A stretch of 64,000 nt of DNA from Escarpia spicata (GCA_963995525.1 OZ023214.1:17320514-17384513), one strand, 5' to 3'. Positions 24,300 through 34,810 are shown, counted from the stretch's first letter. The notes: generated from the sequence alone by a model not told the origin. A program made the numbers and translations.

Positions 24300-26108
24300 G
24301 CCACCCCTCACAATGTGGGTGAAATACTCTGCCCACTTCATAGCAACAGTGAGGTGCCTCTCGTCATCCATTAAGCCATTGACTGCATTCAGGCTTCAAG
24401 AATCTACTCGTCTTTGGCATCTGGCTACTTCTTCTTCCAGAACTTCCAAGATCTTAAATCATGTCTCAACCCTGTGTAAGGCTATGCATAGCTCTGCACA
24501 GTTCTTCATGATGTGGCCACTCTTAACCAGATTGTTGGCTTTCTTCTTTATTGACCCTCCTATACCATCGCACGGGCCCTTACCATGGCCGGCCTCCAGC
24601 CAGGCCCAGCTGGCTCGTACACCAAATAACGAGTGGAAACGGCCAACCAACGTGCAGATGGAGCGATTTCGGTATTGGGAAGTTGAGTTGGTCACAAAAT
24701 GGATGGTGTCAAGTAACAGCATGGTTTGTTGGAACTCTGACATCATTGCTTTAAGGAAGGCAAATGTTGAAGGCACCGAGTAGGCCGTCACACCTGACAG
24801 ACCCTATCTCCTCCATGTATTTGACCTGCCAATTCTCTGCATAGTCCATCTGGCATGTGGCTTTGCCATAGTCCATCTGGCATGTGGCTTCTATCACAGG
24901 TTTAAGCTTAACTCTGAGGTGTGAAGATTCTGCCACAATGAGATCTGAATTCTGGGAGTTCTCTCATGAGTGTTTGACGGAATATATCAACATTCTCTGC
25001 CACTTCCTGTATCTTGACTTTCTTGATGAGAGTGCCCTTGTATTTCACTTCTTTCTTCATCCATTGCTGATATTTTATTTGCCTTGTGTCATCTAAATTA
25101 TTCAGTTTCTCCCTTACGTCTTCATCGCTCATCACGGTTAATTCTGATGAGGACTTTGGCAGTACCTTGGAGGCATGGACATGTTGGCGTGACACTGGCA
25201 TAGACACACGTGTCTGCATGTATTGAACAAGCCTAACATTTGACGGTCTCCCCCTGCAGAATGCAGTAAACGACATCTTAATGTCGCTGTATTCAAGGCA
25301 GAACTTCTTGTAGATATTTTGCATAGTATCTGTCAATGAGAAAGTACCTCTTCCCCTGACTTGGGCCTTCTTTCCAGGTAACTCATTGCTGTTTTCTGAT
25401 CTCCTCAGAAAGTCAGCTACCAATATCTTCTGTGACTTGGCTATTGTCTTCCTCATGTTTCTTCCTTTCTTCTGGTAAAAGATGTAGTCCCTCGACAGGG
25501 ACACTTTCTTACTGAGGATCTTTCTGAACCTTGTACTTAGCATTTTCTGTTTAATGTTGGGATTTCTGACTGGATCAAACATTGCTTTCTTGAGTGATGT
25601 CCTTGCTTTCGGACTTACACACGACATTGTCGTTGTAAAGGGGAGTAGAGCATCTACTCTGTGTGGCCTTGGTGAGATGTCAAGTTGCTTGGCCAGTTCC
25701 AATGCTGCCGTTGTAGATGAAGAAATCTCATAAACTACTTCTTGGCTGGGGTGAACTGTAGAACGTATATTTGGTATGCGTAGGTGCGTTGGAATCAGCC
25801 AAGATTTATATATTCAACATCGAATAATCAGCAGATGATACTGAGTTTATACTCGAGTTCAGTGAAGTTGCCGGAGTAGACGTGGGGCTAATATCATATT
25901 TCGACAATGTAATCTTTAAACGGTTGATTTCGTCCAGTGCTTCACCTATCGTTTTCTTCAGCTGTCTCACCTTAGGCTGACGTGAGAGAGGCAGCTTCAC
26001 CACCAACCTATTATGAAACTTATTCCTAATCCGCGATATAATTGTTGTATCATTATTTGTTGTATGGCTGATAGAATGTATTACACTAAATACATATACA
26101 CTTGTCAC
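24300..26108 (-). pseudogene. IS3EU-like DNA-transposon protein, broken
   Basis: The main open segment (25,702-24,908, 264 residues) has KVSLSRDYIFYQKKGRNMRK, FSLTDTMQNIYKKFCLEYSD and then MSFTAFCRGRPSNV. This is the conserved 'L.D....Y..F....P..KMS...F.R.RP' block seen in IS3EU-type transposon proteins. A second segment (24,791-24,459) carries the RNase H-like end: TNSTSQYRNRSICTLVGRF, then AWLEAGHGKGPCDGIGG. The family normally has an Asp where this copy has Asn (TNS for TDS). A third segment upstream (26,108-25,806, with a likely helical region KVRQLKKTIGEALDEINRLK) may be the N-terminal part. Stops separate the segments, so it is probably inactive. The family name is from memory of its motifs. 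Confidence 0.68.
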
Positions 26109-26239
26109 AATAAACCTATTGTGTGTTTCAAGTGTACAATCTAATAAATACTTAATTTCTTTCCAAACGTATATATATATATATATCTTCTTATAATATA
26201 GTACATCAACAATTTATGTAAAGTATTTTACATTTGACC

Positions 26240-26450
26240 CCCTTGTAGATCTGTTCAATCGAACATCATCTCAATTTTTCTGGGAAGCATTCAGCCCCGT
26301 TGCAATTACTGCACAAATTAAGACTATGTTCGTACACAAATATCCACCACTGTGTTGACCCAGGTCCTCATTCTTACAGCTTTTACCAAAATTCCAGGTT
26401 AACGATGGTATCGGTGCTGCCACCTTTTGGATCAATTATTAACTGTAGTA
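26240..26450 (-). mobile_element. Partial SINE, same family as 57,000-57,235
   Basis: The words GATCTGTTCAATCGAACATC, GGAAGCATTCAGCC and TATCCACCACTGTG recur at 57,000-57,090. The tRNA-like head present in the 57-kb copy is missing here, so this is a 5'-truncated copy. An (AT)n tract lies at 26,170-26,187. Confidence 0.65.
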
Positions 26451-26905
26451 CCACAACTGTCTGTTGGGATGTTGTAGTACTTACGTACCATTGAGTTTAG
26501 TTCTTCTAGTTTATACGATGTTTATTTATGTTATTTTGCATTTTACATCACTTATTCGATGACAGTGCAGTCACATTTTCATAATACAATAAACTGTAAC
26601 AAAGTAGAATATGTTGCATGTTATGTTTATGTTTTTTTTCTTTGTACCTACCAGGTTTGGGCGATATATTTGCAGCCTTTCTGGGGCTACCAGTAACCTA
26701 GGAGTTGTACAGTGCGCATTGCAAAGGGTGCGTGAAACTGAATTTGAAAAATAATTTTAAAATAAAACAAATAATTATGTAAAACAAATGCAATAATTTG
26801 TGCAGATTAAAAACAAAGTCTCTGTTTTTATCTATAGTATGGACCAGCGAATCCGCAAGGGGCGCGTCAGTAAATCGGTTGCCATTTGCACACATTAGGG
26901 ATTTT
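26451..26905. other. No gene recognised
   Basis: Nothing recognisable between the SINE and the 3' end of the next LINE. Confidence 0.55.
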
Positions 26906-26909
26906 GTGC

Positions 26910-29900
26910 TCATGAGGTGAGGCCCAGGGAGTCTATATTAATGTTCAGGAGGTTGTGTTTTATTTTGTAGAAGAAGGTAAGTTGGTGTTGTAACTGTCTT
27001 CTTTCTAGAGTCTGCCAACCAGGTTTGTTTATGAGGATGGTTACACTTGTTGAGCACCGGTTGTCATTTAAAGTAAATCTAGCTGCGCTTCTTTTAATTT
27101 CTTTTAGGGTGTCAATGTTATTTTGTGTATAGTGATTCCAGGCTACAGTTCCGTAGTCTAGTTTTGGCCTTATTAATATTGTAGGCTGTTTCCTTAACAT
27201 TAGGGTGGAGAGAGAGCTTTTAAGGAGGCCAAGTGTTCTAGCGGATTGAGATGCAGTGGTGTTAACATGCTTTGTCCACAACAGTTTAGAATCTATTGTG
27301 ATGCCAAGATTTGGGTGTGAATGACTGGGGAAACTGGTTGGTTTGAGATGGTGTAAGTGAGGTGGCATGGTTTGCATTTATGGGTAATTCTGAGAAGTTG
27401 ACACTTTGGAATATTGAAGGTCATTTGCCACTTGACTGTCCAGGAAGGATGTTATGGTCTGCATGTGTTTGGATTTCTCTATATAGAATCGAATCATCAG
27501 CAAAGAGTCTGATATTTGAGTTGATTGAATTTGTGATGTCATTTATGTACAGTAGGAAAAGGACAGGGCCAAGGACTGAGCCTAGGGGTACGACGGACAT
27601 AACATTTGCAGGAGCTGAGTGGAAACCATTTACTGATACAATATGGGTGTGGTTTGACTTTATCGATTGTAATGTGGTACCTGTGATACCATAGTAGTTT
27701 AATTTATTAAGAAGTCCTTTGTGGGGAACCTTGTCGAAAGCTTTGGAAAAATTGAGGAGGATGACATCTATTTGTTTCTGTTCATTTATGGAGGAAGCCC
27801 TGTCATGGATGGCCTCCACGTGCAGTGTTTGGCAGGATAGTCCAGTTCGGAATCCATGCTGGTGATGGAAGATAACGTTGTTAGCACTGTAGTTTTTCCA
27901 CATGTGGCTAAGAACGATATGCTCCATCTCCTTGCACAGAATGCATGTCAGGGAAATTGGTCTATAATTTACAGGATCGCTTTTGCTGCCTTTTTTTGTA
28001 TGCTGGAGTGACAAGAGTGGTGGTCCAGGCTTGTGGGAGTTTGCTGGAGGTGTCTCATTGCTGGAATATATGTTGTATTATTGTGGATATTTCTCTGGCA
28101 GTCTTCTTTAATACTTTTGCTGGGATTTCATCTGTTCCTGATGCCTTGTTTGGTGTTAGAGCTTCAAACTGTTTTATGGTGCCATTTATTCCGATATTAA
28201 AGGCTTGGATTGAAGGGAATGGTGATGGGCCTTTAGTTGGGATAGGAAGTTGTTCTTTGGTGAAAGCTGATTTGAAAATGTCATTTAGTGTGTTTGCTTT
28301 GTCGTGATCAGTTGTTTGCATCTTGTCATTTGCTTGTAGTGTTGGGTGCCAAGGTTTTCAGTTTTTGTTTGTTTAATGAAGAACCATAATCGCTTAGGGT
28401 TTGTGGTGAGGCTTTCACCTATGATATTATTGATGTAGCTGTTGTAGGATTTGGTTATTTCTTTGTTGACTACTTTTCTTAGGTTCTTGAAGTGTTCCGA
28501 GTGTTTGTTTTTCTTTGTTTTCTTAGCATTAGCATGAGTTTTGTCCCGTTTTCTTTGTAGTCTGATTATGATTGTGATCCAGGGTAAATGCTGTTTTGAT
28601 TTTGTCATGCGGATAGGGATAAATTGTTCTAGCAGTTGAGTGTAGTTTTGGTGAAAGAAATTCCAATTTGTACCAATGATTAGATTATCAGGATTTTGGA
28701 CAAAGTACTTTTGAGCAAGAAGGGTTTGATTTGAGGGCTTCCCATTTTGCAGACTTATACTTTGTATGGTGGTGTGCTTTTCTTCATGGGGTTCATATTA
28801 ATGTGAAAGAGAACAGCTTCGTGATCGCTCATGCCTGTCACTGTGTTTACTCTGGAGATAAGGGTGGGGTTTGATGTAAGTACAAGGTCAAGGATATTTC
28901 CAGAGTCTAGTCGGGTCGGTTCATTTACCATATTTGTTAATCCATATTCACTGACTATTTCAAGTAGTTTGTTGTGTTTTGTTGCTGTGTGCTAGTTTGT
29001 TGTACAGAGGTTTTCCCAGTTGATGTCTGGTAGGTTTAGGTCCCCGGTGATTCTAACTGATGGAGGAAGTTTGCAACCGTGGTAGAGGATAGCCAGGGAT
29101 TCATGTAGGGCTTCCAGGGATGTTGTATGATCATTTGAGGGTCTATAGTAGGATGCCAAATAGATGGCTTTGTTATTAGTTGTAGTTTAGTCCAGACTAT
29201 TTCACATGTAATATTTTGTTTATTTTGGGGGGTCTGCAGTTACCTATGTCATTTCTCAGTGCTATTAGAACACCATCTACATGAGTGTTGCGGTCCTTTC
29301 TGATTGCGTCATAGTTTGCGGGAAGAAAAGAACATGTGGGGATGCTTGAATCAAGTTTGGTTTCCACTAGGAAGAATATGTCAGGGTTTGTCAAATTTTG
29401 TGTTGCCTGAAGTTGGGATACTTTGGCTGTGCTTTTTATAATGTTGCAGTTGATCAGCATGGCTTTTAGTTTAGATTTTGTTTTAGTGTTTGCTCGATCG
29501 GAGGAAGATGCATTTGCTGGATTAGGTGCAAATGTAGGGATTTGGTCATCCAAGCTATTTGTGTAGTTACTGCTGTCTGGAAGAGACTGCAGAACTGAGT
29601 ATTGGTTTGATGTGGTTATGTTGCTTGAGAATAGACATCTGGAATAGTTTGGGAGCCCACAGCAAGAACAAAACCATAGGACACTGTTGTGTTTTAACTG
29701 TTCATATGTGGTATCATTTATTTGGTCACACGAGGTGTGGTACCAGCCGTCACATTCATCACATTGGATGGCATGGTGATGTTCATGTACCTCATGACTG
29801 CAGGTGCCACATGGGAAGTCTGGAGTGGAGGTTGACATGGGGCCAGGGTTTGGATGAAGGTCCCCTGCTTGGACTAGTAGTCCACAAATATACAGTAAGG

Positions 29901-29940
29901 ACAAGCTGTAAGGTTTAGTTGGCATCATCTTGTTTTTCTT
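26910..29940 (-). mobile_element. CR1/L2-type LINE with 2A-like peptide and PHD finger
   Basis: On the minus strand the element runs from 29,928 to about 26,910. In order: an N-terminal ORF with 2A-like motif, PHD finger and the start of the endonuclease (29,928-29,197); further endonuclease (frameshifted, 29,190-28,610); the linker (28,608-28,055); the RT (28,014-27,421) with DPVNYRPISLTCI, NFSKAFDKVPHKGLL, GSVLGPVLFLLYIND and LFADDSILY (FADD catalytic motif); and the thumb and tail (27,377-26,910: LGITIDSKLLWTKHV, PKLDYGTVAWNHY). About 3 kb, near full length, with several frameshifts. Confidence 0.9.
29197..29928 (-). CDS. LINE ORF start: 2A-like peptide, PHD finger, endonuclease N-terminus
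   Basis: A 243-residue open frame. Residues about 8-20 are hydrophobic (LSLLYICGLLVQ) and lead straight into AGDLHPNPGP at about 21-30, a 2A-like motif ending in NPG|P. At such motifs the ribosome skips a peptide bond. Similar N-terminal 2A motifs after a short hydrophobic leader are known from CR1-group LINEs of invertebrates. Residues about 40-95 are a PHD-type zinc finger (CGTC...HHAIQCDECDGWYHTSC...WFCSCC). After a linker, the endonuclease begins (KLKAMLINCNIIKSTAKV, DIFFLVETKLD, DAIRKDRNTHVDGVLIALR). The usual first endonuclease Asn/Glu motifs are present. Part of the larger LINE, and probably not expressed. Confidence 0.8.
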   Translation of the reverse strand: MMPTKPYSLSLLYICGLLVQAGDLHPNPGPMSTSTPDFPCGTCSHEVHEHHHAIQCDECDGWYHTSCDQINDTTYEQLKHNSVLWFCSCCGLPNYSRCLFSSNITTSNQYSVLQSLPDSSNYTNSLDDQIPTFAPNPANASSSDRANTKTKSKLKAMLINCNIIKSTAKVSQLQATQNLTNPDIFFLVETKLDSSIPTCSFLPANYDAIRKDRNTHVDGVLIALRNDIGNCRPPKINKILHVK

Positions 29941-30650
29941 TGTAACTGAATTTGGGAAAGGATGGCAGCTTTCTTGTCAGCATTGTTGAAAATGTGGAGG
30001 TTATCGTCACTTGTGGAGTTTTGGTGGAGGTAGCTATGTATGTTTGCAGCAACAAAGCACAGGGCTATGAGCAGTGTGAACTTCTTGTTGAGGCTGTGGA
30101 GTGGATTGCTAAATATAATATAAGATTCCGAAAGAATTAGCTATATGATCTAAAACCAACCAATACCAAACTAAGTTAGGGAAATGGTCGTGTATGCTCG
30201 TTGCACTTTGTGACTGGTAAGTAAGATTAATGTTAAGGCCGTGTAAATTATTAAATGTTACATACATAAAATGAAGTCAGGTTTATGTAACTAACAGCCT
30301 GTATATCTAACAATAACAGCCTGTGACTGTGTCGGCCATGCCCATGGCATGGACATGGCTTTGCCTATCACCTATGGCTATGCTATTGGCTGTGTTGTGC
30401 CATAAATTCCATAGCAACCATAGCCTATGTAATTGATTGACTAGCAAATTTATAAACATAGAATTATACACTTTATTAATACAATATAATAAAAAATATA
30501 ACATTGACTGAGTAACACTAACATTTTATACAGTAAAATACCTGCTGACAGTTTTATGGATGTATTAGTCACAATTTGTATTGTATATCAATGCTACAGT
30601 GGGTTTTAAGCCATAAGACAATTTCAATTCCATATTTATTAAATATTCTC
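29941..30650. other. No gene recognised; CCTATGGCTATG words at 30,340-30,425
   Basis: This is where an upstream exon of the ISL2EU-like transposase (often a THAP finger) would be expected, but I see none. The words CCTATGGCTATGC near 30,369-30,383 recur inverted at 34,305-34,355 (GGCATAGCCATAGG), flanking the transposon genes, and may be subterminal repeats. A donor-like CTG|GTAAGTAAG is at about 30,209. Confidence 0.45.
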
Positions 30651-30688
30651 AGTGCATGTTTTAATGTGTTTTATATATTGTTTTGTAG

Positions 30689-31944
30689 GCAAGCCTGCCA
30701 GTTTGTATGACAAAACAAACTGTGACTGGGCACCCACCATAAACCTTGGCCACGACAAGCTCAAGCCGTCAGATGGAGCAACCAGTTTGTCACGATATGA
30801 GCGCAAAGTTGATCGTGCTGCTAACAGAGCTCGCCTAGACATGGCCAACACACTACTGTCCATGCAGACCTCCTTAGTGGAAGACCGGGCACATGATGTA
30901 GTACCACCAGCAGCGGGCGATGATACAAAAGAGTGTCAGACTGATATGAGTGGGGATGTGGTGCGTGGAATGGAGGAAGAGATGAGGAGGCTGACGCTAG
31001 AGAACAGCAGCTTAAAGTTGGAGTTGGCATCTGCAAAGTTGACCGAGTGCAGCTTAGCCGGCAATGACAACAAAGTGAATTTTCTTTCCAGCCTTCCAAC
31101 TCACTACATCCTCATGCAGCTGTACAACTTTGTGTCACCGCGTCTACACGAAACACACAGATCATCCATGACTAAGTTTCAGCAGTTATTGATGACATTG
31201 ATGAAGCTTCGCCTGAATGTGTCGAATGAACTGTTGGGTTTTCTGTTCAACATCAGACAGTCGACCGTCTCAAGAATTTTCTTGAACACACTTGATGTTC
31301 TGTACGTCATGATGCAGCCACTAATTATATGGCCAGGACGAGATGAGTTGAGGAAGACGATGCCGATGGAGTTCCGGCGTTATCTCGAGTCAAAAGTTGT
31401 GGTAATCATTGACTGTTTCGAGGTGTATATCGAAACACCATCAAACTTGGAAGCAAGGTCACTGACTTGGTCTTCCTACAAGCATCACAATACGGTGAAG
31501 TTCCTCATAGGAATTACGCCACAAGGGACCATTTCCATCTTGTCGAGAGCTTGGGCTGGCCGAGTCAGTGACAAATACCTCACCGAACACTGTGGTTTCC
31601 TCGACCACCTCCTCCCAGGTGACGTTGTGATGGCCGACAGAGGGTTTGATGTGAATGACAGTGTGGGACTGATGATGGCAACCATCAAAATGCCTGCCTT
31701 TACAAAGGGGAAGAGCTAGATGCCAGCAGTCGAGCTTGAACGATCACGAAAACTCGCTCATCTGCGAATCCATGTTGAGCGTGTTATTGGCCTGCTTCGT
31801 CAGAAGTACACCTTTCTGGGAGAAACAGTGCCAATTGACTTTCTCTTCGTCAATGATGGAAAAGGAATCACCACGATTGACAAAATAGCCACTGTCTGCT
31901 GTGCACTTAGAAACTTGAATGGGCCCATCGTTCCATTTGACTAG
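30689..31944 (+). pseudogene. DDE transposase (Tnp_4 / ISL2EU-like) with one in-frame stop
   Basis: The coding exon follows a good acceptor (TTTTGTAG at 30,681-30,688) and starts with [21 protein letters not shown] coiled-coil-like segment ([20 protein letters not shown]) is followed by a helix-turn-helix region ([19 protein letters not shown]), which probably binds the element ends. The DDE nuclease has first Asp in [14 protein letters not shown], second in VMADRGFDV, and Glu in RIHVERVIGLLRQKY. Known relatives read GKSQ at the position where this copy has GKS followed by TAG (31,717-31,719), so a single C-to-T change probably made the stop. The frame then stays open to the natural stop at 31,944. 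An upstream exon with the N-terminus was not found. A hammerhead motif begins about 75 nt after the stop. Confidence 0.85.
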
Positions 31945-32017
31945 TGAGATTGCACAATGGTAGGAGATGGCATGTGTGGAATGATATCCAAGAAAAATAC
32001 AAAAAAATAGCATGTCT

Positions 32018-32091
32018 GACATGTCTGCGGTTTTTCATTTCACGTGAAAACCCTAGCTGCACTGATGAGTCCTGGGGGGACGAAACATGTC
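32018..32091 (+). ncRNA. Hammerhead ribozyme motif, copy 1 (canonical core)
   Basis: All core elements are present in order. Stem III strand GACATG plus U (32,018-32,024), then C at 32,025, giving the GUC cleavage triplet. Stem I: UGCGG (32,026-32,030) pairs with CUGCA (32,057-32,061), with a distal hairpin UUUUCA/UGAAAA and a 7-nt loop. Core CUGAUGA is at 32,062-32,068. Stem II: GUCC/GGAC with loop UGGGG (32,069-32,081). Then GAAA (32,082-32,085) and stem III strand CAUGUC (32,086-32,091). This is a type III layout (open at stem III). Predicted cleavage is after 32,025, 81 nt past the transposase stop. Confidence 0.88.
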
Positions 32092-32435
32092 TGTTTAATA
32101 TTAGTTGCTGTATAGCACCAGGTAGCTATAATTTTATGTAAAGACTAAAGCTTCTGGTAAGAATAACATTTACAAATGTTATTATAATTAACTTTTAAAT
32201 GGAAAACAATAAATGTTTGAAATTACATGTGTAAATAAATATGCTCTAAAAATAAATACACATTTACATTATTTTTTGTTGATATTTTATATATCTGGAT
32301 TTTAGGTTGAACCTGATTATATCAATATAGACACCAAAAGGAATAATTATTTTTGTGATGAAAGTGGTATGCTGTAATTGGTGTCACTGTGATTGATATG
32401 AATATATATATTGTAATTGCACCTGTCTGTTAGTA

Positions 32436-32508
32436 ACATGTTTCGTCCCCCCAGGACTCATCAATGCAGCTAGGATTTTCATGTGAAATGAAAAACTGCA
32501 GACATGTC
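32436..32508 (-). ncRNA. Hammerhead ribozyme motif, copy 2 (one core change)
   Basis: Same architecture on the minus strand. GACATGTC (32,508-32,501) is followed by stem I UGCAG/CUGCA, now fully Watson-Crick, with the same distal hairpin. Stem II is GUCC/GGAC with loop UGGGG, then GAAA and CAUGUU. The core reads UUGAUGA instead of CUGAUGA (position 32,464). In hammerheads this first C pairs with a core G and is important for catalysis, so activity is doubtful. It lies about 50 nt after the stop codon of the minus-strand gene. Confidence 0.75.
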
Positions 32509-32550
32509 AGACATGCTATTTTTTGTGTTTTTTCCTTTTTTCTTGGGCAT

Positions 32551-34805
32551 TCATGATTCAGCTTTCTCCATTCTCTGTTTGCGTTTGTTCTTTCGGCATT
32601 CAGGGCAAAACCACTTTCCCTTTGGTTCCGACAGCACACCCACACACATGTAGTGAAACCATTCATACTGACAGCTGTCACTGTCACAGGCCACCATCTC
32701 GCCACACTCCTCCTGTCGGCAGTAACACCACACTGCTTGTGCAGCCTCACCAGTGGTCACAGTGTCCGAGTTCACAGCACAGCCAACCAGGGGTGGACGT
32801 GTGTGGCATTTTCCCAGCAGTTCAGGTAGCACACCTACTCGGAAGAAGTGTCGGGCTTTTGGTACCATCTCTTCCCAGAGAATGTTATCCTTGTAGATGC
32901 GCTCACAGTGATAGGACCTCTGTGTCCACACAACAAAGTCTCCATAGCTGTGCCCACACACAAACAGCTGACACTGTACCTGGTAGTAGTAGGCATGTCT
33001 TTTTTGTAAGTGTAGGGTGCCATCTGCATTCTTTGCCAAACATGTGGCGCCTTCCTTTACCTCACTCAGGACCTCGTCACGCACGAGGTAGGGGCACTTC
33101 ACCTCGAGACTGCCTTCCCCACAGCAGTCACATCGGACGACTCCATCGGGAGAAGCCCCAATCTCTGGATATCGGTTGTGGATGACTAATCCAGAGTCCC
33201 GCATGGAGAAGTTGGCATGCCCGGTCATCGTCTTGCGATAAGCAGCCTTTGCAACGTTCTCATGCTTGATGCCCCATCGTATGGCTGGTGTGGTCAGGTG
33301 TCCATCCGGGTAGCAGATGTCCTTGATCGCACTTGGTGCTGGTTGAGAGGGGTCGGTGTGGCACACTTTGTGAAACCTTGATGCAGTCACCCTGCCAGCC
33401 CTGAACTTTGGCCACAGTCGTGAGTTGGCCTGAGCCCTTGTCGCCATCTCCACTGCCTCCGCCTGTTGAAGTGTGACAGCCAACGTGACAGACGAACACT
33501 TCTCCAGGACGACATGGAACGGCTGTTTGTACAGCTCATCCTGGAGCATGTCCGAAAAAACTGCTGGAAAATTTACCTGGCCCTGTTTGGGAACAAACCC
33601 ATCACTGTACGGAGGCAGAAGGGACAACACAACAGGCTTTGTGTCATCCAGGCTAAGTCCACGGAAAAAGCTGTCAAGCTCAGCATGACTTGGTGCGCCG
33701 ATGTTCTTTGGTTGACGAACCCGAGACGAGACTGGCGACCCACTGGCAATGGCTTCGTCCAGTTGCTTTTTTTTGGTCAAGGCTGACGTGAAATCGATTT
33801 CACCAACCTCTCTGTAACGAACCTCTCGGTGAGTTGCTGGCAGCAGCCAATAAGCTGGCTCTTGCGTCACAGTCTTGCTGTCACGGATCTTCACGGTAGT
33901 ATCCACCGCAAAGAGAAGTGTGGCGATGTGAGTGCAGGCCTCACCCAACCCAGCCATGCAGTCACAATGGGCGGTGCAGACAGTCCCAGCTTTATCTGCG
34001 ATGATCCATGGCTGCAATGGCTTTTCGCGAAGTCTCTGCGAATGAAGTACCTGTCAAACAGTGTAAAATTTTAGTACGGTGCAAACTAAATTTAGAATTG
34101 TTGACAATGTTATACATGCAAAAATTAGGTCCTTAAAATACATAAATATATAGCTGTAAGGACTTAAGTCATGGTTATACCTACTTATCTTCTGCATAAC
34201 AAAGTTGATGCATAAAGAAATTAATAATAAAAACAGTACTTAATAAAAAATATATCCAGCCTTTTATGCTTATAAATATAGGGACCTACGATTTATAGTT
34301 ACACAATAGCCATAGGCATAGCCCCATAGGAAAAAGGGCATAGCCATAGGTATAATTGCATGCACATATTTTATTACAATTAATTTTATAGTCATTCTCA
34401 TTATGCTATTGTAATATTATTAATAGGGGGACTACCTACTTATCAAAACTAGATGTCTAAATTTACTGAAATCAAAGCTTACTTTCGCTCGTACAATGTG
34501 GTAGCCATTTTTCACAAAAACCGCCACATCGCTTATCCATCCTGACGTCAGCTGGTTGTACGCCTCTAGGCTCTTCCACGCCTTCATGTCTTCCATGGTG
34601 TAGAAAGATTTGTTAAAAATCAAGTAGTTCACTATGTCTGGGTATGATACAGCTGGGAAGCATGCTTCCTTCTACACGACCATGCCGAATTCGGCAAAGA
34701 ATACGGATCAACGCTATCAACGATTCGTAACTTATCTAAATACCTCTGCTTTGTCAACATATCTAATGTGTCAACATACGGAACTTTAACTGTCTTTGAA
34801 GCCAT
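32551..34805 (-). pseudogene. SWIM / YqaJ nuclease / PHD-finger protein of the transposon, one frameshift
   Basis: Two exons. Exon 1 runs from ATG at 34,805 to RAK|GTAAGC at about 34,487. It has a 1-nt frameshift near 34,675, after NSAWSC, and then resumes as KEACFPAVSYPDIVNYLIF and MKAWKSLEAYNQLTSGW. Exon 2 follows an acceptor at about 34,052 (GACAG|GTACTTCATTC) and is open to the stop at 32,551. It holds a SWIM-type zinc motif (CTAHCDCMAGLGEACTHIA), then the YqaJ-type nuclease core (GRVTASRFHKVCHT, GIKHENVAKAAYRK, IGASPDGVVRCDCCGEGSLE with VKCPY, YYQVQCQLFVCG), and a C-terminal PHD-like finger (WCYCRQEECGEMVACDSDSC...WFCPEC). The PD-(D/E)XK residues in SPDG and EVK are intact. Its role in transposition is unknown to me. 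Copy 2 of the hammerhead lies in its presumed 3' UTR. Confidence 0.85.
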
Positions 34806-34810
34806 ACTGC

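Larger units (their letters stand above)
32000..32530. repeat. ~100-bp inverted repeat between convergent transposon genes
   Basis: The left arm (about 32,000-32,092) and right arm (about 32,435-32,530) are reverse complements at roughly 95% identity, starting with an A-rich tract and AATAGCATGTCTGACATG. Both arms contain the hammerhead motifs. The ~340-bp middle is AT-rich with no recognised content. Confidence 0.92.
30650..34810. mobile_element. ISL2EU-like DNA transposon with two convergent genes
   Basis: A DDE transposase gene on the plus strand (30,689-31,944) and a SWIM/YqaJ/PHD gene on the minus strand (34,805-32,551) converge on a ~600-bp spacer. Pairing a Tnp_4-type DDE transposase with a YqaJ-nuclease protein is, as I recall, a hallmark of ISL2EU-type elements. 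Each gene has only one visible inactivating change in its main open frame, so the insertion is younger than its neighbours. The spacer holds a long inverted repeat containing two hammerhead motifs. I could not identify terminal inverted repeats or a target duplication, so the ends given are the outer gene limits. Confidence 0.75.

Noticed and set aside
32523..33185. A 220-codon plus-strand frame inside the YqaJ gene
   Set aside because: It is antisense to the well-supported SWIM/YqaJ/PHD exon and lacks any domain.
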